64,000 nucleotides of DNA from Hsuehochloa calcarea. Lineage: Eukaryota; Streptophyta; Magnoliopsida; Poales; Poaceae. Made by a program: the position numbers and the translations under genes. A model generated the notes under the pieces. It had not been told where the DNA came from, did not search any database, and saw only the letters and a list, made by a program, of their open reading frames with translations. Below, piece after piece: positions 1 to 12,800 of the stretch. How positions within the stretch are numbered: the stretch's first letter is position 1; each line of letters starts with the position of its first letter. The DNA is taken from assembly GCA_036346395.1 (NCBI GenBank), contig CM070599.1:22125232-22189231 (forward strand). The letters are read 5' to 3'.

Positions 1-1830
1 CCACTGGCAACACCCCTTACACACAAAAGTTCGAGGATGCACGGAAGAACAAGAAAACAGACATTCCTTCCCATCCAAATGATCCAAGACGTTGCCCCGA
101 ACCTCCTCGCAAGTCACCTTTGCATCCAGCAGCAAATACACCTGATCCTCGAGAACAAGGTCCAAGGAATCCACCACATGGAAGAAGAACTGAAACTGAT
201 CCCCATCACCATGAGTCTGCACCACGAAGACATGCAAATCCTCAGCAGGAACAAGGGGGGAATGCTAGTGCACCGAGAAGCCCGTACAGACCAGCTGCTG
301 GGTCTGCTTCACCAATGCAGCTAAACAATTCATCAAAGCCGAAGCACAGGACAGCTGGAATGCAGACTCCAGAGAGGAGGGCTTCGTCCGAGGGGCATGG
401 TCAGCATACTCCTGGAAGGAGCAGGATGAAGCGGAGTGGCCAAGGCTACCAAGTAGTACCTTCTAATCCTTTGTTTCTTATTAGTCCGGAAATGTATGTG
501 GTCTAGAAGTGTCTGTGGAGTAATGTACTGTTTGCTTTTGCATTTCTGAATCCAGCCTGAAGAGGAAGTGGCTGTTCCACCATTTGGTGAGTGGGATGAG
601 GCTAACGCAGCATCAGGTGAAAAGTATAGTGGTATCTTCAACAGGGTGAGGAATGATAAATTATCACCAAACTCTTCGACCAGGCAACCGTCATCTACTA
701 ATCACAGCAAGGAAAATAAGGTGCAACAGGTATGCAAAAGCTGCTCATAATTAATATGTTTTCTGGCTCTGATAGCATTGGTCTGCTTATATCTGTGTTT
801 GACTTCTGAATTCCTAGTGTCACGCAAATTATAAAATATATCATCCATTTTCATGACGGAATTGGTAACTTTACTATAGTGTATTATATCCTAAATCATG
901 CATAACAAAACCAGATAGACACATGCAATTTGGCTATAGAATTATTTGGGCATCAGCAAGTAATCCCTTTTGTGCTTGGGCTAATAGTCTGATTTCTTAG
1001 ACTGGTCATTTTGTTGCACTCATATCACAATTTCCCGCAGCGCTTCTAATGGGGGAAAAAGTTTTACAGAATGTGCAAATGCAAAATGAATCATTTGATC
1101 AATCACCACAAATTGTGTGGTCTCAAGTCTCAACCATCCTATCTGTCCAGCCATGTGATGTTATACATACTCTAAATAACAAATACTTTTTATAGAGTTG
1201 GTTCTGGATTATTTTAACAGTTTCAATTGTATGATCTTAGTATTATTAAAAATATTCACAATGATACTTCATTCATTGGTGACCTTTTCATTTACTATAC
1301 CCTAGCAGATGAATCGGTAACTTTTCGGGAACAAATTAATTTATTATCTGCAAATAATAAAAAGTGTGGTTGGTAATTTCAATGTGTAGAGTCAACCAAA
1401 TTCTTAAAAGATAATCATATTCATATATGTCACATAAAAAAAATGCTACACCCAACTGTGGAATCAGCTTCATTTGTTTTGATTTATGGGTAGAGGTCAA
1501 TACTTTGATCTGTGAAATATTAAATCACTAAAATTTGCGTAAAAGGCACATATTTTGTGTCTATATATTTGAAGTGAGCATAATACTATGATCGACTAGT
1601 CCAGAATGTAAATTGTGATGCCTCTAAATCCTTCAGATCAGTGAATTAACCTTCAACTTATTCAGAGAGATAGATATGAAAACCTGTAATATTGAGATCT
1701 AGTTGTTTTAATGATCAGCACAAGTAACGTTATTTGTTTCTATTTCATTCACTCCATGATATTTCAGAGATATTTTATGGACTGACCTTTCTCTCTTTTT
1801 CTCCAGACCTGCCCTTGCTGTATACTTTGA
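1..1830 (+). CDS. RIN4/NOI-family protein (5' end outside window)
   Basis: Exons 3-452, 556-729 and 1807-1830 give one open frame; bases 1-2 finish a codon from upstream. The first exon opens with the NOI core NTPYTQKFEDARKNK, followed by a Pro/Arg/Gln-rich disordered linker and TPGRSRMK. The second exon carries VAVPPFGEWDE, the conserved NOI/AvrRpt2-cleavage type motif (P-x-F-G-x-W). The third encodes only TCPCCIL then stop, a cysteine cluster where RIN4-type proteins are S-acylated and anchored to the plasma membrane. Family members are negative regulators of immune signalling and targets of bacterial effectors, but function of this copy is inferred. Splice sites seen: CAA|gtagta, tccag|CCT, CAG|gtatgc, ctccag|ACC. 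Intron 2 (730-1806) is AT-rich and I see no gene in it. The first NOI half and the start codon should lie just left of the window. Confidence 0.88.
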
Positions 1831-1990
1831 GAAAATGAGGATATGATCACAGAGATTTCTGGAAAACTTTCTGGGCTACTTGTGGATCAAATTGTTCATA
1901 TGAAGAATTATTCACCAAATTCTTTCTTCTTGTGTTACTTTTCATGCTTATTACTTTTGGTGTATGTATCTGTAATTGAATTGTTATATC

Positions 1991-2189
1991 CATGGATAAA
2001 AAAAACCATTACTGGACCGAATCCCGGCAGAGGGGCGGGAACGGTAACCGGCTGGTTACCGATTTTCCCGGGAAAACCCCGGTTGAATTTTGTTTGAATT
2101 TGCTTAAAAACCAACCAAAATTTGAAATTTGAAATTACAAAACCCGGAAAAACCGGCCGGACGGTTACCGGACGGGGATTTTATCTCTG
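1991..2189. mobile_element. hAT-type MITE with perfect 8-bp target duplication
   Basis: A 199-bp element begins CATGGATAAAA and ends TTTTATCTCTG, giving imperfect terminal inverted repeats. It is flanked on both sides by the identical octamer GTTATATC (1983-1990 and 2190-2197). Eight-base duplications are the hallmark of hAT transposition. The interior is rich in palindromic GGTTACCGG/CCGGTAACC motifs and has no coding capacity. It must have been moved in trans by an autonomous hAT. Confidence 0.8.
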
Positions 2190-2240
2190 GTTATATCATT
2201 TATGTTATTCGCTTATTTGGAACATATATAGGATGTTATT

Positions 2241-2337
2241 TGATCTGTGAAGTATGGAGTGAGCAATTTTCCTTGTTGATAATCATGGTTTTTGATCAGT
2301 GAAGTATGGAGTGAGCAATTTTCCTTGTTGATAATCA
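2241..2337. repeat. Short tandem duplication abutting a hAT end
   Basis: A 45-bp sequence (TGATCTGTGAAGTATGGAGT...) at 2241-2285 recurs at 2293-2337 with one substitution, an offset of 52 bp. The right copy ends on the first bases of the hAT element that starts at 2336. Confidence 0.85.
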
Positions 2338-3618
2338 AGGTTCAAGAAAGCAGTAGGCGCTAGTTGGGTGGTGGTCCGGTGCCTAGCGCCTAGGATGTCT
2401 AGATGGCCGACTAGGTTACAGTAGAATGCGATTAATTGAGCAAGATAGACGGAAAATTATCTGAAGAAGCAAGATATGTAGTCATGTAGATTACCCCCTG
2501 CCCCCCAACAGATCTTGATGTAAACATATAATAAACTAATTATGTAAACCTACATATTTAATCAACAATGAGTTCTTGCTGCTTGAGTCTGTACAATTCT
2601 CCTTGAATTACCTTTTGACATAAGTGACACTTCACTTATCCCATATTCCTATCATATATTTTCGGAATTCTTCTTACATCTAGACAAATTAACATATCAC
2701 ACATTTATACATCTAGGCAAATTAACACATTAACAACACAACACTTGACGCAACACAGCACAACAGTAGGCAGTAGCACTTGGCGCCAAGGATCCAAAAA
2801 TAGGAATTGGAACAAAAACCGACCTGGCGTTCATTCTCTGTTACCGGCCGGTAATCGGAATTCCTGAAAAAAAAAATCGGCTGAATTTCGTCAAATGGAA
2901 TTTGAATTCGGAATGAAACCGTCGGGATTTTGATTTTGAATTTGAATTTGAACGATTCTAGCCGAGATTAAGGATCTCGGTCCCCATCGATAATTCCGGT
3001 AACCGGCGGTTACGTCGAGATTTTGATCCTTGTTCGGCGCAACATAGTAGTAGGTAGTAGCACTCGGCGTAGCACAGCAGCGGAATAGTGCAAAGTAGAG
3101 TGAGGGCGAGAGCAGAGCAAAGAGCAGAGCAGGGGCGAGATAGAACCTAGGGGCAGAACAAAGTGGGGGTGAGACATAGCAAAGCAAAGAGCAGAGCGGG
3201 GTGGCGGCATGCCTTTAGGACGACAGAGAGCAGAGCAGGGACTACGAGCTTTGGCGGCGGAGATGGTTGGTGTGATCTCGATTCGACGGCTGGTAACGGG
3301 GGAGGCGAGATGACCGACGACAAGCTCTATTCGATGGCGGGGATGGCCAGATCCTCGGTAGCGAGCTCAATTTGGTGGCGGAGGAGGCAGGGAGGCGGGG
3401 TGCCTGAACCCTAGCACGAACTCGTTGGGGTCAGGTCCAACATTTCTTATGTATCCCTGCTTCTCAAGCCCTAGGCGTCTGCCTTGTCGACGCCTCAAAA
3501 CACCTTACCGAGCGCCGTCTAAGCCGTCTTGGACCGGCTTTGACCGCCTAGCACGCTGACTTCATTGAAGTCGTGGCGGAAGGGTACCGCCGACCTAGAC
3601 CTGATTTCTTGAACCTTG
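2336..3618. mobile_element. Non-autonomous hAT element (1.28 kb)
   Basis: Terminal inverted repeats CAAGGTTCAAGAAA (2336) and TTTCTTGAACCTTG (ending 3618) are perfect over 14 bp. Flanking octamers are TTGATAAT (2328-2335) and CTGATAAT (3619-3626), 7 of 8 matching, as expected for an old hAT insertion. Subterminal regions hold repeated GCGCCTAGG/CCTAGGCG motifs near both ends. The short open frames inside are not convincing genes, so no transposase is encoded. A second hAT-like element lies inside at 2787-3032. Confidence 0.75.
2787..3032. mobile_element. hAT-like MITE nested in a larger hAT element
   Basis: The 246-bp stretch starts CAAGGATCCAAAAAT and ends ATTTTGATCCTTG, so the ends are inverted repeats with one gap. 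Flanks CTTGGCGC and TTCGGCGC agree at 6 of 8 positions, a degraded target duplication. Its interior repeats the GGTAACCGG theme of the element at 1991-2189, suggesting one family. The duplication is weaker than for its neighbours, hence the lower confidence. Confidence 0.55.
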
Positions 3619-4319
3619 CTGATAATATTTCTATTTCTTTATAATTCTTTATGGGCATCTTGTCAGCTATGGTGTACTTCCTTGCTATTGCATTAAAATC
3701 AAGTACATATTGTATTGTAAGGTATGACCGAATTAAACCAACCAAATTAATCTCGTATGCTCCTTGTCCCTCGTTAAATTATTGGATTCCACTATTTAAA
3801 AAATTCATACCAGTTTCTTTGAAAGAGCATAGAAGCATAGAAACAAATTTTATGGCACCCGTGTGGCGGTGTTATGTGACACCAGATCTGGATTCGCGAC
3901 ACGTAGCAATTGTTATATAGCACCTGAGAGTTTTGTTGGAGGTTTCAAGTGCATCTAGACCCGGTGCCACGGCATAATTTTTCTCTCCCTAAAAGCACTA
4001 TTGCTGAATAGTAATTTCGAATGAAAGTCATTAACTTTTCTAGAGAGCCTCAATTAGAAAAGGGTTAATGAAATTATGAGATACGTAATTGTAGATAGCA
4101 TTTTGGTATCTTTTGCATTTTACATAACTTAAGAACGTAAATTGCCATAAAATAGCAAAAGAAACTAACAACATTTGAACTATACTCAGATCATATTAGG
4201 AACAGTTGTAGTTGTATACTTGCTTTTTTTTGGTACAGAAAGTTGCGTACTTGCTGATGCTTTACAGATAAGCTAATATGGGAATATGTCGTGACAATGG
4301 GGGGAAACATTAGAAAGAT

Positions 4320-4353
<34 letters not shown>

Positions 4354-4487
4354 TATTCAACAATCTGTTACTGTAGGTATTGCCTCGGCAATAGCTTACT
4401 GTTCAACAATCTACCTTGATCATTACTTGATGGCACACTGTTCTCCAAATCCTCCTTGCACAAGCTGCAATTACTGCTAGAATATAA
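3619..4487. other. Intergenic, no gene seen
   Basis: AT-rich spacer between the hAT cluster and the 3' end of the VDE gene. The only structured feature is an (AT)n run of about 28 bp at 4323-4350. The last 100-200 bp probably contain the VDE 3' UTR; no clear poly(A) signal stands out. Confidence 0.6.
4323..4350. repeat. (AT)n microsatellite
   Basis: About fourteen uninterrupted AT units downstream of the VDE stop codon. Confidence 0.95.
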
Positions 4488-6184
4488 CTACCTTAGCTTC
4501 CTTATTGGCAGGGAACGACTGAAGACCTTCTCAACCTCAGTCGCTTCCATGTTCAGCTGATCCAGCAGCTCCATCTCCTCCTTGCTCAGCCCCTGCAAAA
4601 AGCTCATCACGTCCTGTTTCACCTCCATGAGGCCATCTGCCAACCCCTTAAACAATGTCACCTCCTCCTCCAGCTCCTCGACCTCTCCCTCGATCTCCCC
4701 CTCGATCTCCTTCACCTCCCTGATGATGGTCTTCTCTCCTTCCTCGACGGTCTTCTCGATTCTCTCCGCGAGAGGAGGCTCAGGACCACAGGTGTTGTCG
4801 GTCCTGATGAAGGTGGAGAAGTCTCGTCCTATGCTTTTCGCCGCCCTGTTTAGCTCAGGTACCATTGTTTCAGGTAAAACCTTGCTTCTTGTGTACAAAA
4901 CAGCACCACCATACCCATCCCATGCGTCATTTCTGCCACGGTAGTATACAAATATGTAGTCGTCTTCCTTGTTCTCTACTTTGGATGAGATAATGTACCT
5001 ACAGTTCAGCAAAATCTTCAGTTCATAGATCTGAAGTGCGGCAAAAAACAACGGTAAATTACGGGGTAAAAAAGGAATATACCAGTCATCTTGATAGTGC
5101 AGGTACTCGTTGTCATGGTTATAGAGGATTGCGGGTTGTGAGGGGTCCTGCACAAACCGCTGCATGGCCGACCTGGTGAAGAAACCGGAGTCGGGGGTGC
5201 GGATTCTCCATGTCAAATTCGCGAGAAGCTTGTCTCCCTCGACATGAAACTCGTGAAGCTGGCAATCAAATGTGTCAAAAGTAGGATTTAGGCCACTTGA
5301 AATGTACCACTTGCCGTTAAAATCTGCCATGTTGAAGTTCTTGACAAGGGCAGATGGTTCAGGGACTGGGAACTCGCCGACATCAGACTTTCTCGGGACG
5401 CATTTCTTGCGTGAAACGGCGCACTCGTTGAATTCATCGACCACGCTGTTCTCAAACAGATCTCCACACTTGATCTATGAGATGACGCAACAAAAAGGTT
5501 ACCTTTGTTAGAGATTGAGCTGAAACTGACGGTTTCTGAAAAATGGAATTTACCTGGCATTCAGTCTCATCAGGGCGATTATTGCATGTGTTTAAGCATG
5601 CTACGTTTGCTGCACAGGATGGGTTCGCAATGCATTCGGCCAGCTCTATTCTGAAATTGGTTCCATTTTGTTCAGGTAAGAAACATATGAATACAACAAA
5701 TCTGCAGAACCAAAACAAAGGCTCACCTGCATTCCTTGAGCAGGCAGGCGCATGTCTTGAGAGCATCGGTGGCATCAGCAGAAGGGACTAGCAGAGCTGC
5801 GCATGCCACCAGCCCTGTCACGGTGACAAACTGCAGCTTGCTCCACTTCTTGATGCTATCAAAAACATCTGATATTTGCAGTACTGTGTGTACCTTAATC
5901 TGTCCAAAAAGAAGGGGGCAAAATCCTGCTGTTCATAGCAGTAGTATAACAAGAAGTGAATCGCACTTGGTATTAGCAGATGAGCAATCAGGAATCACCT
6001 CGGAGCGAGTGATCTTGACGTGAAGGTGATCGGTCCTCCACAGATAAGCCCTCACGCAGCACGTGTGGAAGTGGAACCTGACAGCGCTGCGTCTCCTGCT
6101 GGCCGTGCCTCGAGATCTGGGACCGTGGAGAATGCTGGAGCCTTCGGTTAGGAAGACGCGATTTGCGCACTGCCGCGACATCAT
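4488..6184 (-). CDS. VDE1: Violaxanthin de-epoxidase, chloroplast precursor
   Basis: Five coding exons on the minus strand: 6184-5999, 5899-5727, 5650-5554, 5474-5083 and 4998-4488, all GT-AG, total 452 residues. Converts violaxanthin via antheraxanthin to zeaxanthin in the thylakoid lumen, using ascorbate, for non-photochemical quenching. Order seen: Arg/Ser-rich transit peptide and hydrophobic lumen-targeting stretch; Cys-rich domain starting ATDALKTCACLLKEC; lipocalin domain with NGKWYISSGLNP; a Glu-rich, probably coiled-coil C-terminus after CGPEPP, ending LPIRKLR. The start is the first of two adjacent ATGs (6184), just inside an exon whose acceptor is at 6194-6195, so the 5' UTR is split by an intron with a candidate donor at 6382-6383. 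The 84-nt last intron (4999-5082) is a multiple of three with no stop, so retention would add 28 residues after the Trp of QDDW. Family identity is unambiguous. Confidence 0.96.
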
Positions 6185-6855
6185 TGCCGTAATCTGCATT
6201 CCGAAAAGGAAAATATGGGTATTTCAAAAACCAAACTCAACCAGGAGCGGAACAGAGTTGCCAATGAAACAGGGTGAAGAGATCTTCGTGCACAACCAGT
6301 TGGTCTCACATTTTTCAGTATTGGGTGTTTGAGACTGGACACGAACTGCACTCCTCATGTGAGCATGTTGCAAGAAATCATACCAAGAAGGCGTGCGACC
6401 AAGAGAAGATTAAACGAGAAGCTGCAAGAAGAGACGAAAGGCGGCGCAGGATCATGAACTAAGCAAGAACCGAACCTGAGGTGAGGTGAGGTGAGGTGAG
6501 TTGCTGTGGCGCGCCCAGTGGAGTGAGGGAGGGGAGAGCTAGGCACTGGAGGCGCGGCCGCTACTCTGGATGGAGATGGAGATAGGAGAGACGGATAACA
6601 CACCTGGAGTCCTGGAGAGAGGGAGGAGGAGGAGACTTGGCCGACGTGTGGCGCGGAGCACCAGGACGTGCGGCCTACTCGGAGCTCCGATAAGCCCAAA
6701 CGGGTCAGGACGAAGCCGCAATTCGACGAGTCGGGAGGGTGGGAATCCAAAAATGGCCAGCCGTTTCAGATTCAGGCATTCAGCTTTCCTTTCCCCATTT
6801 CGAACCAAATTTCGAGGCGGGAGAGCTAGAGAGAGGGGAGGAAGGGGGTGCGGCC
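6185..6855. promoter_or_regulatory. Shared intergenic region of divergent genes
   Basis: The VDE start (6184, minus) and the coiled-coil gene start (6856, plus) are about 670 bp apart, head to head. This stretch holds the VDE 5' UTR intron (about 6194-6383), a GGTGA pentamer run at 6479-6502, and GA-rich leader sequence. Bidirectional promoter activity is inferred from layout only; I did not identify a TATA box with confidence. Confidence 0.5.
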
Positions 6856-9800
6856 ATGGCGGAAACCCTAGCCCTAGCCCCAGCCCCCGCGCACGACAAC
6901 GAGGCGCCCCTCGACGCGACCTCTGTACGAAGGTACCCTCCCGCAGTCTCCTTTGAGGGATCGTTCCGCTCGATTCACCTCCATGGATTTGGTTCCTCAG
7001 TTTTTTTTTGTCCCTACATTCGTTCAGCCGGTTCGATCAGCTCTCGATGTCGCGGCGAGGGGAGGAAGAGGAGGAGCCGGTGGCTGCGGCGGATGCGGTG
7101 CGGGGTTTGTGCTCCGATTACGAGGTGAGGCAGTGTGAACTGTGCGAGGGGGGGGGGTTGTACTGTTTCGGTGGTTTATTTTTTGTGTTTTTGTGAGAGC
7201 CTATTTTTTTTGCGTTTTGGTTTTAGGTGGCTTTGCAGGCGGTGGATGCGTGGGACTCTTGCGCTGCTGCGCTGGGGAGTGACAGTTTGGGTAAGCCAAG
7301 TGGTTCTTGGTTGTTTCTCTCTCATTCCATTTGACTACCGTGGTTGGTTATCTGTGGCATGTCATAGTATCGTACCAGCTTCAGCTCATAGTCCGTAGCT
7401 TGTAAGTTTTTTACTCTTGATGTTTAGATTTTTTAATATACCGTGGTGTGGAACTGACCAACTGTTCAGTAGGATTGCTCGATAGAAGTTACTAGTTCTT
7501 GTGAAGACGCTGCTTATATTGGCTACATTGTTTATATAACATTGCGATTGTTCTCTCTAGATGCATACATGGAATGGTTGAGAAAGGAGGTAAGCTTGGC
7601 AGAGGAGGAGAACCAGAAGCTATCTGCTGAGATTGGTGCCATTGGAGACAAAACATCGATAGGTTATTTCTCTCAAGTTTATCTTGTTTAAGCTCTTGCT
7701 AGTTGGTGCTAGTTTGCTAAGTTAGTAATTGCCACTGTGTTATTTAGATACGATTAAGCTGGATGCTGATATTGAAGCATTGGAGTCTTCATTGAAGAAA
7801 ATCGATTCAGAGGTTGTTCTTGAATTCTTCACCCTTTACTCATCTTTGTTTCCTTGCTGGGCCACTATTTGATAACATGCTAAATTATTATTTTGGAGAA
7901 AGAAGTTGATGCACTCAAATGGAAGGGAAAGTAAGGATTAATCCCAAAATTTTCACAATAGATGAATATGGACCTGAGCTGATTTTAATCCCTCAAATGT
8001 AAAATTGTGTTGATTTTCGTCTCTGGTCATCTTCTCGGATTGAATCTCATGTATGGCTAGTTGAGCTGTACAGTTTTAATCTCAAGTAGTACATGGCTTC
8101 AATTTTCATTCCATTGTTAGTGTTTGCATATCACATGGGATAGTTGGATGTGTTTTGATATGAAACTTCACCAAAATCGCTGCGGTACAGTTATTCTACT
8201 TGCCAAACAAACCTGAATGAGGGTGTGGAGAAATGTCAACAGCAATGCTGTATCCATCTAATCAGATTATACTGATACCCATTAGGTTTTGTGACTTCTA
8301 TCTGGTAAATTATTGGTAGGAAGAACTATTGACAGAAAGGGAGTTAACATATCAAAGTCAATGACATTAGAGATCAAAGGATGAAAGTAAACAATATCAC
8401 ATTTCAACTTTTTATGAAAGTCTCTTATCTTGCTTATGTAATAATTTCACATGGTGTCTACATTAAGTAACTTTTGAAATTTCCACGAGCTTATTTTTTT
8501 ATCAAAATATTTACAATATTGCGTCCTCCTTGATGTAGGGCTTTAAACAATTGGAAGCAAGTCCCATAGTTGGGTTATCAGTCTCAACTGATTCATGCAG
8601 AAATCAAACTAATGTTGACAAGGCCTGCATGTATGAGGTGTGGTTATATGTTTTATATTTGACGTGTTCCAAACATTGTGCTGTCTATGCTAAATTGCTA
8701 ATTGCTAATTGCTAAACAACTTTAATGTTCCAAACATTTATATTACAGAATATCTTCTTCAAACAAAAACACATGCAGTCATTCACACGCTCTCACACAG
8801 AAAGTAGTTACAACGACAATCACAACAGCATATGGAACTAATGCATATGCAATAACAGCCTTTTCTTACAATGCCTTTGTTGTTGAATATACCCCCTTCA
8901 ATAATTTCCTAGGTGTTGGAACTCGATCATCAAATAGGAAAAAGTGAGATGGACCTGAAGTTGTTAGAGAATCAAAATAGTTTAATGCAAAGGTATACTC
9001 TTTGTGCATGTTCTTATCTATTTATGTTACACAAGGAATCGTAGTATCAAACTTCTCCTACACCTTTAATCGATCTTTTGATTGTAAGGAAATCAGTTTA
9101 AAGAATTTTAACATTAGCAATGGTAGTACTACTTGCTTTAGTTGTTTACCTTTACCATGATGAGAGTGATATGATTTAATGATTTATTATAAGAATCTAG
9201 TTTCTCAGATTCTGTGTGGTTATTCAGAACTTAATGTCATTATTTGTTCTCTATAATGATAATAATTTAATTTGTTGTACTAATGAGGTTCCTCAGATTC
9301 TCTGTGGAATTTATCTGATGCTCAAATTGAGTAAATGTTTCTTTGAGATGTTTTTGCGTAACAAGGAAATTCAGCGTTTTAGTGTTTTAGAATTCCCCAA
9401 CACTTGAACCATTCTTAGTTTTCACTTTCTGTTTATGTTCTTTAAGAACAGAATGCACATTAGTTTGGTTCACTGCCACTACTAATGGATTTGGATTAAG
9501 CCATTCAATGCACACTACTAAAGTAGTTTGTCTCATTTGTAGTCCCCATTTATGTTCTTTTCATCATCCTTAGTTTCAATATCTGAAGTTTGCAAAACCT
9601 TCTCATCCCAACACTATGCTTAATAGATTATCTTTGTTTTAGTCACACATTTTGTTTAGCTATGCATGCCTGAGTCTGGTTGTGAGCTCGTGATTATACT
9701 GCCGTACACATCTTCATCTTTTCTGCCATAAACTCTTGATCAGTCTTCTGCTTGTTGCACTCATGTTAAAGGTCCATTTGTTCAATTTATTTGTGCATGC

Positions 9801-12800
9801 TCAGTCGGTCATCAATTGATGACTAGTTTGCTGCTTGCATGGCTTCATATTTAGATATTAAAATGATAAGTATACAGTTCTTACCCTTAAATCTTAAATC
9901 GATTTCTTTCTTTGTGAACTTTTTAATTGCTTCAGTCGTGCTTGCCTGTTGGCTGCATTCATCACCCAAGCTCAGTTAAAATTTACTATTGTGAACATTT
10001 AATTGCAGCCGTCCTATATTTACATTTTAAGTTTGCTCTGCTTTGAAGACTTGAATTTCTTTCTGACATCTGTACCTCTCTATACCTAGGGCTGAAGCAA
10101 TATGGCAGCTTGAATCTATGTTATCAGAAGCAAAGGTCTTAGACTTTAAAGACAATTGTCTCAGGGTGTTCCTAAAGGGACCTATACTGACACCAGAATG
10201 TGTAATTTATGGACAAAGGTTGAATTGTCCTGTTGATTCATTTGTCTCAGACCATGAGTTGCTGGTAGAAGTTGATGAAAGAAGCATGGAACTGAAGAAA
10301 GTGCAGGTAATCTAATAACTAAATTTGTTTCCTCATTTTATAGAAGAATTTCATCTCTGATTATCATTTTGCATCTACCATAGATTTTCAGTGTAATGCC
10401 TTCCTATTAGCTGCCTGGAGATATTGCTGCATCCCACAATTAAATATTTCACAGAACAAAAAGTGAATAATAACATGAGTCCATGAGACCATGACATAGG
10501 AAATAATAATAAAAGTTTTCATTCTCGTGTAACTGAGGACAAGAAAACAAGCATAGCCAAGCCCAAGCAACTTGTGGTATGCGAGTTTTGGACTGCAGCA
10601 ACTTGTGCGATGTGAGCTGTTCTTACAGACACTAACGTTTCTCAAAGAAATAATGATAAACAGGGGAACTACTCTTCCATAGCGCTGGCCAGACTAATGT
10701 TTCTCAAAGACTACTTAACCAGAGTATTTATTAGTCCAAATCCAAACAGACATGGCGAATTTTGGGATTACACCTTCGCTTGTTCGGTCGCTCCTTCCGG
10801 GTTGATATAAACTTCCATATATGAAGGTCGTGGCAGAAACTTAATTGCATAAGTATATGTTTACATGACAAAAGTGCCTGCATTGGACTAATTTTTTACT
10901 TATATCAACCAAAATTAGCAGTAAATAAAACTTACCTAGATTGTCATTGGAATGACCTTACTAACTCTGGTGTGTTTGTCTGCTCTTGCTGCTGCGCATC
11001 CCAAGAGTGTAGGAATGTATGCTACTTTCCTCCTTTTGTGCTGATGTGTGGAGAACAATATATTCTGTAATCTGTATTAAAGAATGAAAAAAACTGACAG
11101 TCATAGAAGCAACTTTGTATGTATGGAAAGAGGCGCGCTAGTACCAGTGATCATCATTTTATTAGACATACTCAGAGTTTGAGATACTCATTTTGGATTA
11201 TGCATTTATTTCATATTATCCAACCTCTCAATCCATGTCATTTTTTCCCCTTTTCCCATTCTTTGTGCTTCGCAATCACTGGCAATGCTATGGTTCTTGA
11301 TAATAACTTGACATGTGTTTGCCTTTTGCTGTCCACTTCTAAATAACTGTGTCGGTTATATGTTGTCTGAGTTTATTTTGTTTTTTTCAGATCTTTCCTG
11401 ATGATGTTTGTGTAGATACACTAATTGAGAAGCTCAAGTCCTCCAGGTATGTTATACTCTCACCTTCTCTCTTACTAAGATTGCTTGTTGTTCTTCCTTA
11501 AAAAGGGCTTGGTTGTTATTGAAACAATGTAGAGCCTATGTTAAGGTTGAGAGCCTGAGAGGTAGATTCGATGTTGGTTTCCTTGCTCTTGTGTTATTTT
11601 CAAATATAATCCACAGCTCACAAGAATTTGAATTTTAGTGTGTTATGCTAGTTTCCATTTTCTCTCTTCCTTTATGTATTCTTACACAAAAATGTTAACT
11701 GCTTTTGCAGAGAGGTCATTTCTGCTCCATCCTTAGGATGGCTCATTCGGCAATGTCAACACCACATTATAATCAACACTCTAAGACGATCTTTGGTGAA
11801 TGATGCTAATAATTCCAGGTGACATAATTCTCCATCTGCTAGCATTGTGCTAATAATTCGTTAGGAGTTCTTAAATATCTTACTGTCATGTGGGGCCTCC
11901 ACTACTCACGCCGCTGCAAGACTCAGTCAGAGTCGGCTGCGGCAAGGATGTTGCTGGCTTAGAGATAAGCCTTTTGGATTAGTTTCTTTTTAATTGCTTT
12001 CTAAAGATTGTTTCCTTTAGTTAGTTTCCATATTGCTTTCTAAGATTGTTTAAATTACTTTCCAAGTTAGTTTCCTCGTTTAGGACTCATCTCTTCCTAT
12101 AAGAGGAGAGTAGTATTATTGAGTTTGAATAAGAAATAAAAAAAACCCAACTTACCTCTCACCCTCTCGGCGTGCCTTGCCCTTACCGCGTGGCAGCCGA
12201 CCACGGCTCCCCCGTCACGCCACAAGTGGCCAAGGTCACGTCCTAAGACTTCGCACGACTATCCCCTACGCTCCAATCCTTTCTCCAATCTTCCTTCCCG
12301 TGACAACTTGGTATCAGAGACGCCCGTTGCTATGTCATCCGTTTCCGAAGAAGCATCCGATGGCTTGAGCAAGCAACTCGAAGCCCTAATGAAGCAAATA
12401 GCGGTAGACCGGCAGCACCTATCTGCGAAGATCGACGCCCTCACGAACACCTATTTAGGAGAGGATTTTGCTATTCACAACTGTGAGCTTATTCATTGTT
12501 GAGAGAAGATATATATAGACACATGTTAGTTGAGCCTTATGGGCTACATGGGCCACATGGGCCGCACGCGCGAGAGAGATAAACTACCAATATATACAAG
12601 ACTCTACTCTTAACACCCCCTTCAAACTTAAGGTGGATCAGGAGGATTTAATGCACTGAGTTTGAGTAGATGAAGTCGATGCTGTTCTCGAGTCTTGAGC
12701 CTTAGTGAAGAAATATACAACTTGAAGCTATGAGGGTACATACTGGAGGTCGATGGTCGACTGCTGACAATAAGACTGTAAATGATGCATCAATACCAAT

